Of a stretch of 21,036 bases of DNA, positions 1 to 6,581 are shown one piece after another (the first letter of the stretch is position 1; every line of letters begins with the position of its first letter). Position numbers and translations under genes: made by a program. The notes below the pieces were generated by a model that saw nothing but the letters and a program-made list of their open reading frames with translations, had not been told where the DNA came from and did not search any database. This stretch comes from Clostridia bacterium (GTDB taxonomy: Bacteria > Bacillota > Clostridia > Oscillospirales > Butyricicoccaceae), in the NCBI GenBank assembly GCA_017552495.1, contig JAFZPW010000169.1, positions 1-21,036 on the forward strand, given 5' to 3'.

Positions 1-1231
1 CCAGCTGCGTGCTGTAGGCCTTCGTCGTGGCCACGGCGATCTCCGGCCCGGCCCAGGTGTAAATCACATCGTCCGACTCCCGGGCGATGGAGGAGCCCAC
101 CACGTTGACGATGGAAAGGATATAGGCTCCCCGGGCCTTCGCCTCCCGCAGCGCCGCCATCGTGTCCAGCGTTTCGCCCGACTGACTGATGACGATCACC
201 AGCGTCTTTTCATTCACAATGGGATCGCTGTAACGGAATTCAGAGGCCAGACAAACCTCCACGCTGCGGCGGGTCAGGTGCTCCAGCGTGTATTTGCCCA
301 GCATACCCACATGATACGACGAGCCACAGGCCACGATAAAGATCTTGGCAAAGCCGCGGATCTGTCCGGGCGTCAACTTCATATCCTCCAACGCCACCCT
401 GCCGTCCTTCAGCCGGGGGAAGATGGTGCGGCGCAGCGCCTCGGGCTGTTCAAAGATCTCCTTGAGCATGAAATGGGGATAGCCGCCCTTTTCCGCCGCC
501 GAAACCTCCCAGTCGATGTGGTGCCGCTCTTTTTCCACGGGCTGCTGCAGGGCGTCAAAGACCTGCACGCCGTCTTTGGTAAGGACGGCCACTTCGCCGT
601 CCTCCATGTAAGAGACCTCACGGGTATAGCGCAAAAGCGCCGTCACATCCGAGGCGATGAAGGTTTCTCCCTCGCCATAGCCCAGCAAAAGCGGCGCGTC
701 CTTGCGGGCGGCGATGAGGGTGCCCGGGCAGTCCTCGCACAGCATTCCCAAGGCATAAGCACCCTCGATGCGCCGCAGAACGCGGCCCACCGCCTCAAAA
801 AAGTCGTGACATTCGTTGTAATAAAATTCCAGAAGCTGCGCCACCACTTCGGTATCGGTTTCCGAACGGAAGTGAACGCCCTGATGGATCAGATACTCCT
901 TGATCTCCGCGTAATTCTCAATGATACCGTTGTGGATGACGGCAAACTTTCCCCCCTCGCTGAGATGAGGATGGGAATTGACGTCGCTGGGCGCGCCGTG
1001 TGTGGCCCAACGGGTGTGACCAATGCCGCAGGAGGCGGCAAAGGGGCCTTTTTTCTCCAGCAGCTCGTCCAACTCCCGGATGCGCCCCTGGGTCTTGACC
1101 ACCTGCAAGCCGTCCTGCTCCAGCAGCGCCACACCCGCCGAGTCATAGCCCCGGTATTCCAGCTTATACAGTCCCTGCAGCAAAATGGGAACGGCCTGCT
1201 GCCTTCCCACATAACCTACGATTCCGCACAT
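1..1231 (-). CDS. glmS: Glutamine--fructose-6-phosphate aminotransferase (isomerizing), 3' end cut by window edge
   Basis: GlmS makes glucosamine-6-phosphate from fructose-6-phosphate and glutamine, the first committed step toward UDP-GlcNAc and peptidoglycan, in the cytosol. About 410 of the usual ~600 residues are present; the C-terminus lies beyond position 1. The protein starts MCGIVGYVGR, so Cys2 becomes the N-terminal nucleophile of the class II glutamine amidotransferase domain. HTRWATHG (about residues 72-79) and HNGIIENY (about 100-107) are the other glutaminase motifs. After about residue 285 a SIS sugar-phosphate domain begins, with CGSSYH and SQSGET visible. The ATG is fixed by the obligatory Cys2 and by an AAAAGGAG ribosome-binding site. 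It lies downstream of glmM, and its leader carries a glmS ribozyme, so expression should respond to glucosamine-6-phosphate. Identity is very secure. Confidence 0.97.
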   Translation of the reverse strand, partial: MCGIVGYVGRQQAVPILLQGLYKLEYRGYDSAGVALLEQDGLQVVKTQGRIRELDELLEKKGPFAASCGIGHTRWATHGAPSDVNSHPHLSEGGKFAVIHNGIIENYAEIKEYLIHQGVHFRSETDTEVVAQLLEFYYNECHDFFEAVGRVLRRIEGAYALGMLCEDCPGTLIAARKDAPLLLGYGEGETFIASDVTALLRYTREVSYMEDGEVAVLTKDGVQVFDALQQPVEKERHHIDWEVSAAEKGGYPHFMLKEIFEQPEALRRTIFPRLKDGRVALEDMKLTPGQIRGFAKIFIVACGSSYHVGMLGKYTLEHLTRRSVEVCLASEFRYSDPIVNEKTLVIVISQSGETLDTMAALREAKARGAYILSIVNVVGSSIARESDDVIYTWAGPEIAVATTKAYSTQL

Positions 1232-1263
1232 ATCAAAACTCCTTTTCAGAAAAAGCCTGTTTC

Positions 1264-1429
1264 CCGCACCGCGTGCACCGCTCTTTGTCCCACCGGTCGC
1301 CCGATGGATTTGAAACGGTGCTCTCGCCCCGCGGCAGGGCGGGAGGCATCCGCCGAACCCTTCGATTTTCGCGCTTTCGCGCAACCTCCGTCCTCGTCAG
1401 CCGGCGCATACCCGCCCGGCTCCGGCGCT
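1264..1429 (-). ncRNA. glmS self-cleaving ribozyme/riboswitch
   Basis: Read on the minus strand, the glmS leader contains the conserved glmS ribozyme core in the right order. Cleavage-site A (1429) precedes GCGCC (1428-1424). A P1 helix follows, AGCCGG pairing with CCGGCT, then TGACGAGGA. GGAGG pairs with CCTCC across ATCGAA and TTCGGCGGATGCC, and the 3' domain contains GGGACAAAG with CACCG/CGGTG pairing. The established role of this family is to cleave its own mRNA with glucosamine-6-phosphate as cofactor, lowering glmS expression. The 3' boundary is approximate. Compared with the usual core there is an extra small GCGC-GAAA-GCGC hairpin at 1371-1382. No promoter is visible between glmM and the ribozyme, so cleavage probably acts on a glmM-glmS transcript. 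Confidence 0.93.
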
Positions 1430-1486
1430 TGTTTCCAGCCTCCCTTCCCGCAAGCTATCTATCGCCTCGTCCCCGCGGGGGACGGA

Positions 1487-2842
1487 TCATTCTTCCATGG
1501 CGGCAACGGCCTCCCGCACCGCCTGCGCGGCCTTTTCGGCCTGCCGCTTCACCGCCTCCGGCTCCCGGCCTTCCACCATCACCCGCACCTTTGGCTCGGT
1601 ACCCGAGGGACGGATGACCACGCGCCCCTCGCCGCCGAAGGAAGCGGCGATCTCCTCGCTCACCTGCCGCACGGCAGGAAGTTGGGCCACCTGCGCTTTC
1701 CGTTTGTTGCTCACCGGCACGTTCACCGAGACCTGGGGAAAGCTCTCGATCTCCCGGTTGAGAACGCTGGCCGCCCGGCCGCCGGATTTGAGGGCGCAGA
1801 GAAACTGTATCGCCGTAAGCTGGCCGTCGCCGGTGGTGGCGAAATCCGAAAGGATCACATGACCCGACTGCTCGCCGCCGATGTTCCAGCCCTGCTCCCG
1901 CATCTTTTCCAACACATAGCGATCGCCTACCTGCGTGGACAAAACAGGGATGCCGTTCTCCTTCAAAAAAGCGTGGAGACCCAAATTGGTGAGGATGGTG
2001 CCCACCACACCGCCCTTGAGCTTCCCGGTTTTCTGCATCCGTGCGGCAAGAATGCCGATGAGATGGTCGCCGTCGATGACCTCGCCGGTCTCGTCCACCA
2101 TCAGGCAGCGGTCGGCGTCGCCGTCAAAAGCCGCGCCCGCGGCAAAGCCGCCGCCCCGGACGACCTCCTGCAGCCGCTGGATATGGGTGCTGCCGCAGGC
2201 TTCGTTGATGTTTACCCCGTCGGGGGTGCGGTTGATGAGATAAGCGTCGGCGCCCAGGGCGTAAAACAACTTTTCCGCCGTGGCCGAGGCGGCGCCGTTG
2301 GCGCAGTCTACCGCGATGCGCATACCGTTGAGCCGGCAGGGGGCGCTGTCGGTCAGATGGCGGACATAAGCCTCCACGGGATCGCCGTCATAGGGCAGAA
2401 CGGCGCCCAGCTCCGCGCCGGTCTTGCGCGCGGCGGGAGGCGCGTCGATATAGCGTTCCATCTGCTCCTCCTGCGCGTCGGTGAGCTTATAGCCCGCGCC
2501 GCCGAATATTTTGATGCCGTTGTCGTCAAAGGGATTGTGGCTGGCGGAGATCACGATACCCGCGTCAGCGTCGGTGGTGGAGCCGGTAAGATAGGCCACT
2601 GCCGGCGTAGGAAGCACGCCCAGAGAGGTGACGTTCGCTCCGGCGGCGCAAAGTCCTGCCGTCAGCGCCGCCTCCAGCATCCCGCCGGAAAGGCGGGTGT
2701 CCCGCCCGATATACACCAGCGGCTTGCGGCTGAGTTCCTGCTCCAAAACGGCTCCCAGCGCCACGCCGGTCCGATACGCCAGAGCGGCGTCCAGTTCTTC
2801 GTTTGCTTTGCCGCGAATGCCGTCGGTTCCGAAATATTTCAT
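1487..2842 (-). CDS. glmM: Phosphoglucosamine mutase
   Basis: GlmM interconverts glucosamine-6-phosphate and glucosamine-1-phosphate, the step after GlmS on the way to UDP-GlcNAc. At 451 residues it has full family length. It opens with KYFGTDGIRG. The catalytic phosphoserine loop ISASHNPFDDNG has Ser101 as the phosphorylated residue. The Mg-binding loop DGDADR is at 240-245, the sugar-binding loop GGEQSGH at 322-328, and the phosphate-binding loop RPSGTEPKVR at 411-420. The GEQSGH and RPSGTEPKVR forms fit GlmM better than ManB/Pgm. The ATG follows an AAAAGGAG site. It sits just upstream of glmS and its ribozyme. The 174-bp gap before it (2843-3016) probably holds a promoter, but I see no convincing -35/-10 pair there. 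Confidence 0.97.
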   Translation of the reverse strand: MKYFGTDGIRGKANEELDAALAYRTGVALGAVLEQELSRKPLVYIGRDTRLSGGMLEAALTAGLCAAGANVTSLGVLPTPAVAYLTGSTTDADAGIVISASHNPFDDNGIKIFGGAGYKLTDAQEEQMERYIDAPPAARKTGAELGAVLPYDGDPVEAYVRHLTDSAPCRLNGMRIAVDCANGAASATAEKLFYALGADAYLINRTPDGVNINEACGSTHIQRLQEVVRGGGFAAGAAFDGDADRCLMVDETGEVIDGDHLIGILAARMQKTGKLKGGVVGTILTNLGLHAFLKENGIPVLSTQVGDRYVLEKMREQGWNIGGEQSGHVILSDFATTGDGQLTAIQFLCALKSGGRAASVLNREIESFPQVSVNVPVSNKRKAQVAQLPAVRQVSEEIAASFGGEGRVVIRPSGTEPKVRVMVEGREPEAVKRQAEKAAQAVREAVAAMEE

Positions 2843-3016
2843 ATCCTGCGCTCCTTTTCGTTTGTCCGGTCAGAGACAGACGACGGGGCGCTCCCACGCC
2901 GTCCGCACAGACTGGAAATCAATATCCAATGATCTAATCAATCACATAAACCCATCCCAGCAGCTCCTGAAAGATCGCCCAGCCGATGGAATGCCACGCC
3001 GCACAGCAAATTCGGC

Positions 3017-3556
3017 TTACCCTTCCAGTTCAGCAATCCCGATTTCCCGCACCGGAAAGGTTATTTTCACCAATCCAACGGAAACAAACGTGCCGCTTAT
3101 TTTCCGGAATTCCCGCAAAATCAGTTCGCTGGCCCGGTAAAAAGCGTCGTCGCCGTCTTCTTTGGTAAGCGCCAAGGTACAATGCGGCACCCATCGGTCG
3201 GGGCAATACCAATCCCATCCGGTCGTGTCAAAGCCGCTTAAGCACCTATGCAGTTCTTTTTGAAAGCGATACAGTTTCCCATTCATGACGGGAGAAGCAA
3301 AAATCGTTCTCGTATCGTTGAACATTCCCACTGAAGCGATCTCCGCAGGCATTGTCTTATGGGTTTTGGCAAACGCTTTCAGCCGCTCCATGCAAGCCTG
3401 CTCATCCACATCGTTGAAGCAGGCCAGCGTGAGATGCGGCCGGGTTTTCCATTCCAAAAACGTTTGGCTCAGTTTTTCATCGGCCACCCGTTTGGCAAGC
3501 CGAAACAGATTTTGTTCGGTCGCAGGATCGTAATACAGTTCTATTGCATACTGCAT
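3017..3556 (-). CDS. 2H phosphoesterase superfamily protein (2'-5' RNA ligase-like)
   Basis: The 179-residue product carries the two signature H-x-T motifs of the 2H phosphoesterase superfamily: RPHLTLACF (His41, Thr43) and VPHCTLAL (His125, Thr127). They lie about 84 residues apart, as expected for the two pseudo-symmetric halves. Family members (LigT/ThpR, CPDase, mammalian AKAP-type) act on 2'-5' linkages or 2',3'-cyclic phosphates in RNA or nucleotides. The substrate here cannot be read from sequence. No signal peptide is seen, so it is likely cytosolic. The gene starts 16 bp after the ruvB stop, with GGAGGG upstream of the ATG, and so is probably the third gene of the ruvAB transcript. 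Superfamily assignment is strong; the specific reaction is open. Confidence 0.85.
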   Translation of the reverse strand: MQYAIELYYDPATEQNLFRLAKRVADEKLSQTFLEWKTRPHLTLACFNDVDEQACMERLKAFAKTHKTMPAEIASVGMFNDTRTIFASPVMNGKLYRFQKELHRCLSGFDTTGWDWYCPDRWVPHCTLALTKEDGDDAFYRASELILREFRKISGTFVSVGLVKITFPVREIGIAELEG

Positions 3557-3572
3557 AGGGTTCTTTCCCTCC

Positions 3573-4607
3573 TTACATTTCCAACTGCCCGTGGAAGGGG
3601 ATGCCCAGATGATCGTAAGCCTTCGGGGTGACGCAGCGGCCCCGGGGCGTGCGGTTCAAAAAGCCGATCTGCAAGAGATACGGCTCGTAAACGTCTTCCA
3701 GCGTCACGGCCTCCTCGCCGATGGTGGCGGCCAGCGTTTCCAGACCAACCGGTCCGCCGCGGAAATTGACAATGATGCTCTCCAGCATACGGCGGTCAAC
3801 GCCGTCCAGCCCAAGCCGGTCGATCTCCAGCGCCGAAAGCGCCATGTCCGCCGTGGCCTGATCCACCTTTCCACTGCCCTTGACCTGGGCAAAATCCCGC
3901 ACCCGCTTGAGGATGCGGTTTGCGATGCGGGGCGTCCCGCGGGAGCGGCGGGCGATCTCCAGCGCGCCGCCGGGCACGATGTCCACGCCCAGAATCCCCG
4001 CCGTGCGGGTAACGATGCGCTGCAGCTCCTCGGGGGTATACAGCTCCAGCCGCAGATGGACGCCGAACCGGTCCCGCAGGGGGGAGGAAAGCTGCCCCGC
4101 CCGGGTGGTGGCGCCGATGAGAGTAAAGCGGGGCAGATCCAGCCGGATCGAGCGGGCCGCGGGGCCCTTGCCGATGATGATATCCAGCGCGTAATCCTCC
4201 ATAGCGGGATAGAGCACCTCTTCCACGGCGCGGTTAAGGCGGTGGATCTCGTCGATGAAGAGCACGTCGTTTTCATTGAGATTGGTGAGCAAAGCCGCCA
4301 GATCGCCCGCCTTTTCGATGGCGGGGCCGGAGGTGACGCGGATGCTGACCCCCATCTCGTTGGCGATGACGCCCGCCAGTGTGGTCTTGCCCAGACCCGG
4401 CGGGCCGTAAAGCAGCACATGATCCAGCGGTTCGCCCCGCTGTCTGGCCGCCTGGATATACACGCGAAGATTGTCTTTGATCTTTTCCTGCCCGGTATAT
4501 TCCGTCAGAAAATGGGGGCGGAGGCCCGCCTCCTGATCCTCTTCCCGCAAAGCGGAGGATACGATGCGCTGTTCTTCCTCCAACGCCTGCCCGAATTCAA
4601 TGGCCAT
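3573..4607 (-). CDS. ruvB: Holliday junction branch migration ATPase RuvB
   Basis: RuvB is the hexameric AAA+ motor that drives branch migration of Holliday junctions together with RuvA. The 344-residue length is typical. Visible parts are the Walker A motif GPPGLGKTT (68-76), the Walker B motif FIDEIH (Asp119, Glu120), sensor 1 region IGATTR (164-169), and LRDRFG with the expected arginine finger near 180. The C-terminal winged helix ends in RGRCVTPKAYDHLG. The ATG lies 12 bp after the ruvA stop. The AAGGAGG ribosome-binding site overlaps the ruvA TAA codon, which implies tight translational linkage. It is followed by the 2H phosphoesterase gene. All key residues are intact. Confidence 0.98.
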   Translation of the reverse strand: MAIEFGQALEEEQRIVSSALREEDQEAGLRPHFLTEYTGQEKIKDNLRVYIQAARQRGEPLDHVLLYGPPGLGKTTLAGVIANEMGVSIRVTSGPAIEKAGDLAALLTNLNENDVLFIDEIHRLNRAVEEVLYPAMEDYALDIIIGKGPAARSIRLDLPRFTLIGATTRAGQLSSPLRDRFGVHLRLELYTPEELQRIVTRTAGILGVDIVPGGALEIARRSRGTPRIANRILKRVRDFAQVKGSGKVDQATADMALSALEIDRLGLDGVDRRMLESIIVNFRGGPVGLETLAATIGEEAVTLEDVYEPYLLQIGFLNRTPRGRCVTPKAYDHLGIPFHGQLEM

Positions 4608-4619
4608 GTCCCGTCCTCC

Positions 4620-5222
4620 TTAAAACAACCGCTTCAGGGCGGCGCGCACGATCTCGTCGGTGGCCATGCCCTCGGTCTTCACGCCCTGGAGCGCGGCCGT
4701 GGCAACGGCGCGGGGATAGCCCAGCACCGCCAGCGCGGCCAGCGCGTCCTCCACCGCCGTCCCGCCGGCGATTCCGGCCGCCGGAAGTTCGATCCCGCCG
4801 CCGGAGGCCGATTCCAGTTGATCGCGGCTCATCTTGTCCTTCATCTCCAAAAGGATGCGCTGGGCCAGTTTTTTGCCCACGCCGGGGGCGGCCGTCAGAG
4901 TCTTTTCGTCGCCGGAGATCACACAAAGCGCCAGTTTTTCCGGCGTCGCCGCACCCAAAACAGCCAGCGCCGCCTTGGGCCCCACGCCGGAAACGGTGAG
5001 AAGCTGCTTGAAGCATTCCAGTTCCTCTTTCCGCGCAAAGCCGTAAAGCTCAAAGATATTTTCCGCCACGCGCAGATAGGTGTAAAAGGTGACTTTTTCT
5101 CCCACCCGCACCGCACGAGCCGACTGATAGGAGGTGTTGAGGGCATAGCCCACCCCGCCTGCGTCGATGACCACCATGGCGGCGTCTGCCGCCGCCACCT
5201 CGCCGGAAATATACGCAAACAT
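4620..5222 (-). CDS. ruvA: Holliday junction DNA-binding protein RuvA
   Basis: RuvA forms the tetrameric shell that holds a four-way DNA junction flat and loads RuvB. The 200-residue protein shows the usual three parts. An N-terminal OB fold runs from MFAYISGEV to about residue 62. A pair of helix-hairpin-helix motifs follows (VSGVGPKAALAVL and APGVGKKLAQRILLEMKDKM). After an Ala/Gly-rich linker, a small C-terminal domain (about 150-200) would contact RuvB. The ATG follows GAGGAA. Unlike the common ruvC-ruvA-ruvB order, ruvC is about 5 kb upstream beyond an inserted block of envelope genes, so ruvA has its own promoter region. Confidence 0.97.
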   Translation of the reverse strand: MFAYISGEVAAADAAMVVIDAGGVGYALNTSYQSARAVRVGEKVTFYTYLRVAENIFELYGFARKEELECFKQLLTVSGVGPKAALAVLGAATPEKLALCVISGDEKTLTAAPGVGKKLAQRILLEMKDKMSRDQLESASGGGIELPAAGIAGGTAVEDALAALAVLGYPRAVATAALQGVKTEGMATDEIVRAALKRLF

Positions 5223-5246
5223 CGCCGTTCCTCATTTCTCTGTTCA

Positions 5247-5260
5247 GACTATATATAGTC
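5247..5260. promoter_or_regulatory. Perfect 14-bp palindrome at the ruvA transcription start (possible operator)
   Basis: GACTATATATAGTC is its own reverse complement and abuts the predicted -10 box of ruvA, covering the expected transcription start. A dyad in this position could bind a dimeric repressor. It does not match the Bacillus LexA/DinR box (GAAC-N4-GTTC) that often controls SOS genes, so any regulator is unknown. The AT-rich centre means chance occurrence is possible. Confidence 0.4.
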
Positions 5261-5289
5261 ATGATATCACAATTTCGCACAAGATACAA
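5261..5289 (-). promoter_or_regulatory. Predicted sigma-A-type promoter of ruvA-ruvB-2H operon
   Basis: On the minus strand TTGTAT (5289-5284) is followed after exactly 17 nt by TATCAT (5266-5261). The start of transcription would fall near 5254, about 32 nt before the ruvA ATG. The site lies between the terminator of the upstream lipoprotein operon and ruvA, where a promoter is required. Both hexamers deviate from consensus, so this is a reasonable but unproven call. Confidence 0.55.
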
Positions 5290-5291
5290 CC

Positions 5292-5330
5292 GAAAACCAA
5301 AGAAAAGCGGCAGTCGCGCTGCCGCTTTTC
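5292..5330 (-). terminator. Rho-independent terminator of the lipoprotein operon
   Basis: On the minus strand GAAAAGCGGCAG (5330-5319) pairs perfectly over 12 bp with CTGCCGCTTTTC (5313-5302) around a 5-nt loop. A T-rich tail (TTTTCTTTGGTTTTC) follows. It begins about 13 bp after the stop codon of the lipoprotein gene at 5344 and isolates that operon from ruvA. Confidence 0.9.
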
Positions 5331-5343
5331 CGCCCTTCTTGAC

Positions 5344-6558
5344 TCAATAGGTGATATACCAGATTTCCACGGCGTCTTCGCCGCCGTTGTACTCCGCCAA
5401 AAGCACGCGCTCCCCCACGGGAACAAAGCGATAATAGCGGGCGTTTTCCCCGTCGCCGGCGCTCCAGCTCCAGGTATACAGATGGGGGCCGCCCGCCGTG
5501 TCATACACGTCCACCGACTGTCCCGCCTCGCCGCTGCTGAACGCAAAGCGATCGGTGGTAAGCGCCATGCGGGTACCCACCGTGTTGATCTCCACCTGCT
5601 GCACCGCCGTGTTCTTGGTGGTATGCTCCACGGCAATGGGCCGGACGGAAAAGTCTGTCATGTCGATGCGGGCAAAGCCATAGCTTTCCTCCTGTCCGAT
5701 GCCTGTGGCGCGGATACCCACGCCGTTCCACACACCGCAAAGATAGGTACCCATGGGGCAAAGCATCTGTTCCTCGCCGGTGTCGATGTCGTAAACGGAA
5801 TAATAGTTCGGCATATAGGCGTCGTAATTGCCGAAAACAAAGCGGTGATCGTCCAGGATGGCGATGAGTCCGTAAGAAGCGCCGCGACGCTCGCTGTACG
5901 GCTCGGCGACGGCGTTGCCTTTGAGGAGCACCTCACCGTCCAGCAGAATATCGGGATAGACTGCGGTGAGCACATGCTCGCCCATGCGGAACAGTTCCGC
6001 CTCTTCATAGGCCGATTCGGTCAAAAGCAGCTCTTCGTCCAGCAAAATCTGGCGCACGCCGCGCCCGTTGTAATAGGCCAGCCGCCAGGGGCCCTCCGGC
6101 GGCAGCTCCAATCCCATGAGATGGCCCGTGCTGCCTGGGAGGGGATATTCCTGCAAAAGCTGGCATTCCGGCATGGAAAACACCTTGAGCACCAGACCGT
6201 TATCGGTGGTGCGAATCAAGGCTGCGCGCGCTTCGTTGAGCCACACGCCGCTGCGCCACAGAGCCAAAAGATCCTCCGGATCCTCGAAGCGGAGCGCCAC
6301 CGCCTCGGGCGGGAGCTGCAAGTTCTTCCCCTCCGGCGCGTCTGGCTCGTCGGATGGAGCCGGATCCGCCGGCTCGTCCGGCGTTACGGGCGCGGGATCC
6401 GCCGGAGGATCTTCGGGCGCGGGAGAGGCAGGCGCGGGATCTGCCTGGCCCGCCGGTGGATCGGCAGGCGTTTCTCCGGGCTCCGGTTTCCCGCTGCAGG
6501 CAGCCAGCGCCAACAAAAGCGCCAGCAAAAGACACAGGATCACAGCATTCTTCTTCAT
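5344..6558 (-). CDS. Predicted lipoprotein, paralogue of the next gene upstream (possible beta-propeller fold)
   Basis: I do not recognise a named family. The 404-residue product starts MKKNAVILCLLL and has a lipobox LALAAC with Cys21, so it is probably exported and lipid-anchored. Residues 22-78 are a low-complexity linker rich in Pro, Asp, Glu and Ala, as expected for a spacer through the wall. The rest (about 80-404) is a run of short strands with aromatic and Gly-Asp turns, such as VYDIDTGEE and VDVYDTAGG. This suggests, but does not prove, a propeller. A stretch beginning LDDHRFVFGNYDAY (235-248) resembles LDDHRFLYHYWGYE in the neighbouring lipoprotein. The start at 6558 is chosen over an upstream in-frame ATG because it gives the signal peptide and has GAAAGGAAA in front. 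It lies 23 bp after the paralogue, so the two are probably co-transcribed. Confidence 0.8.
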   Translation of the reverse strand: MKKNAVILCLLLALLLALAACSGKPEPGETPADPPAGQADPAPASPAPEDPPADPAPVTPDEPADPAPSDEPDAPEGKNLQLPPEAVALRFEDPEDLLALWRSGVWLNEARAALIRTTDNGLVLKVFSMPECQLLQEYPLPGSTGHLMGLELPPEGPWRLAYYNGRGVRQILLDEELLLTESAYEEAELFRMGEHVLTAVYPDILLDGEVLLKGNAVAEPYSERRGASYGLIAILDDHRFVFGNYDAYMPNYYSVYDIDTGEEQMLCPMGTYLCGVWNGVGIRATGIGQEESYGFARIDMTDFSVRPIAVEHTTKNTAVQQVEINTVGTRMALTTDRFAFSSGEAGQSVDVYDTAGGPHLYTWSWSAGDGENARYYRFVPVGERVLLAEYNGGEDAVEIWYITY

Positions 6559-6581
6559 TTCGGTTTCCTTTCTTCCGGCGG

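Noticed and set aside
1469..1483. GTCCCC-CGC-GGGGAC hairpin right after glmM on the minus strand, possible terminator
   Set aside because: The stem is only 6 bp and there is no T-run after it, so it is unlikely to separate glmM from glmS.
278..2932. 884-codon open frame on the plus strand across glmS and glmM
   Set aside because: It runs antisense to two firmly identified genes and through the glmS ribozyme, and its composition (Arg/Gly/His/Ala-rich, no motifs) is that of a shadow frame in GC-rich DNA.
2934..3005. Open stretch on the minus strand ending in a stop, reading roughly WHSIGWAIFQELLGWVYVID, possible gene remnant
   Set aside because: Only about 25 codons, no start or ribosome-binding site, and no recognised family; chance is likely.
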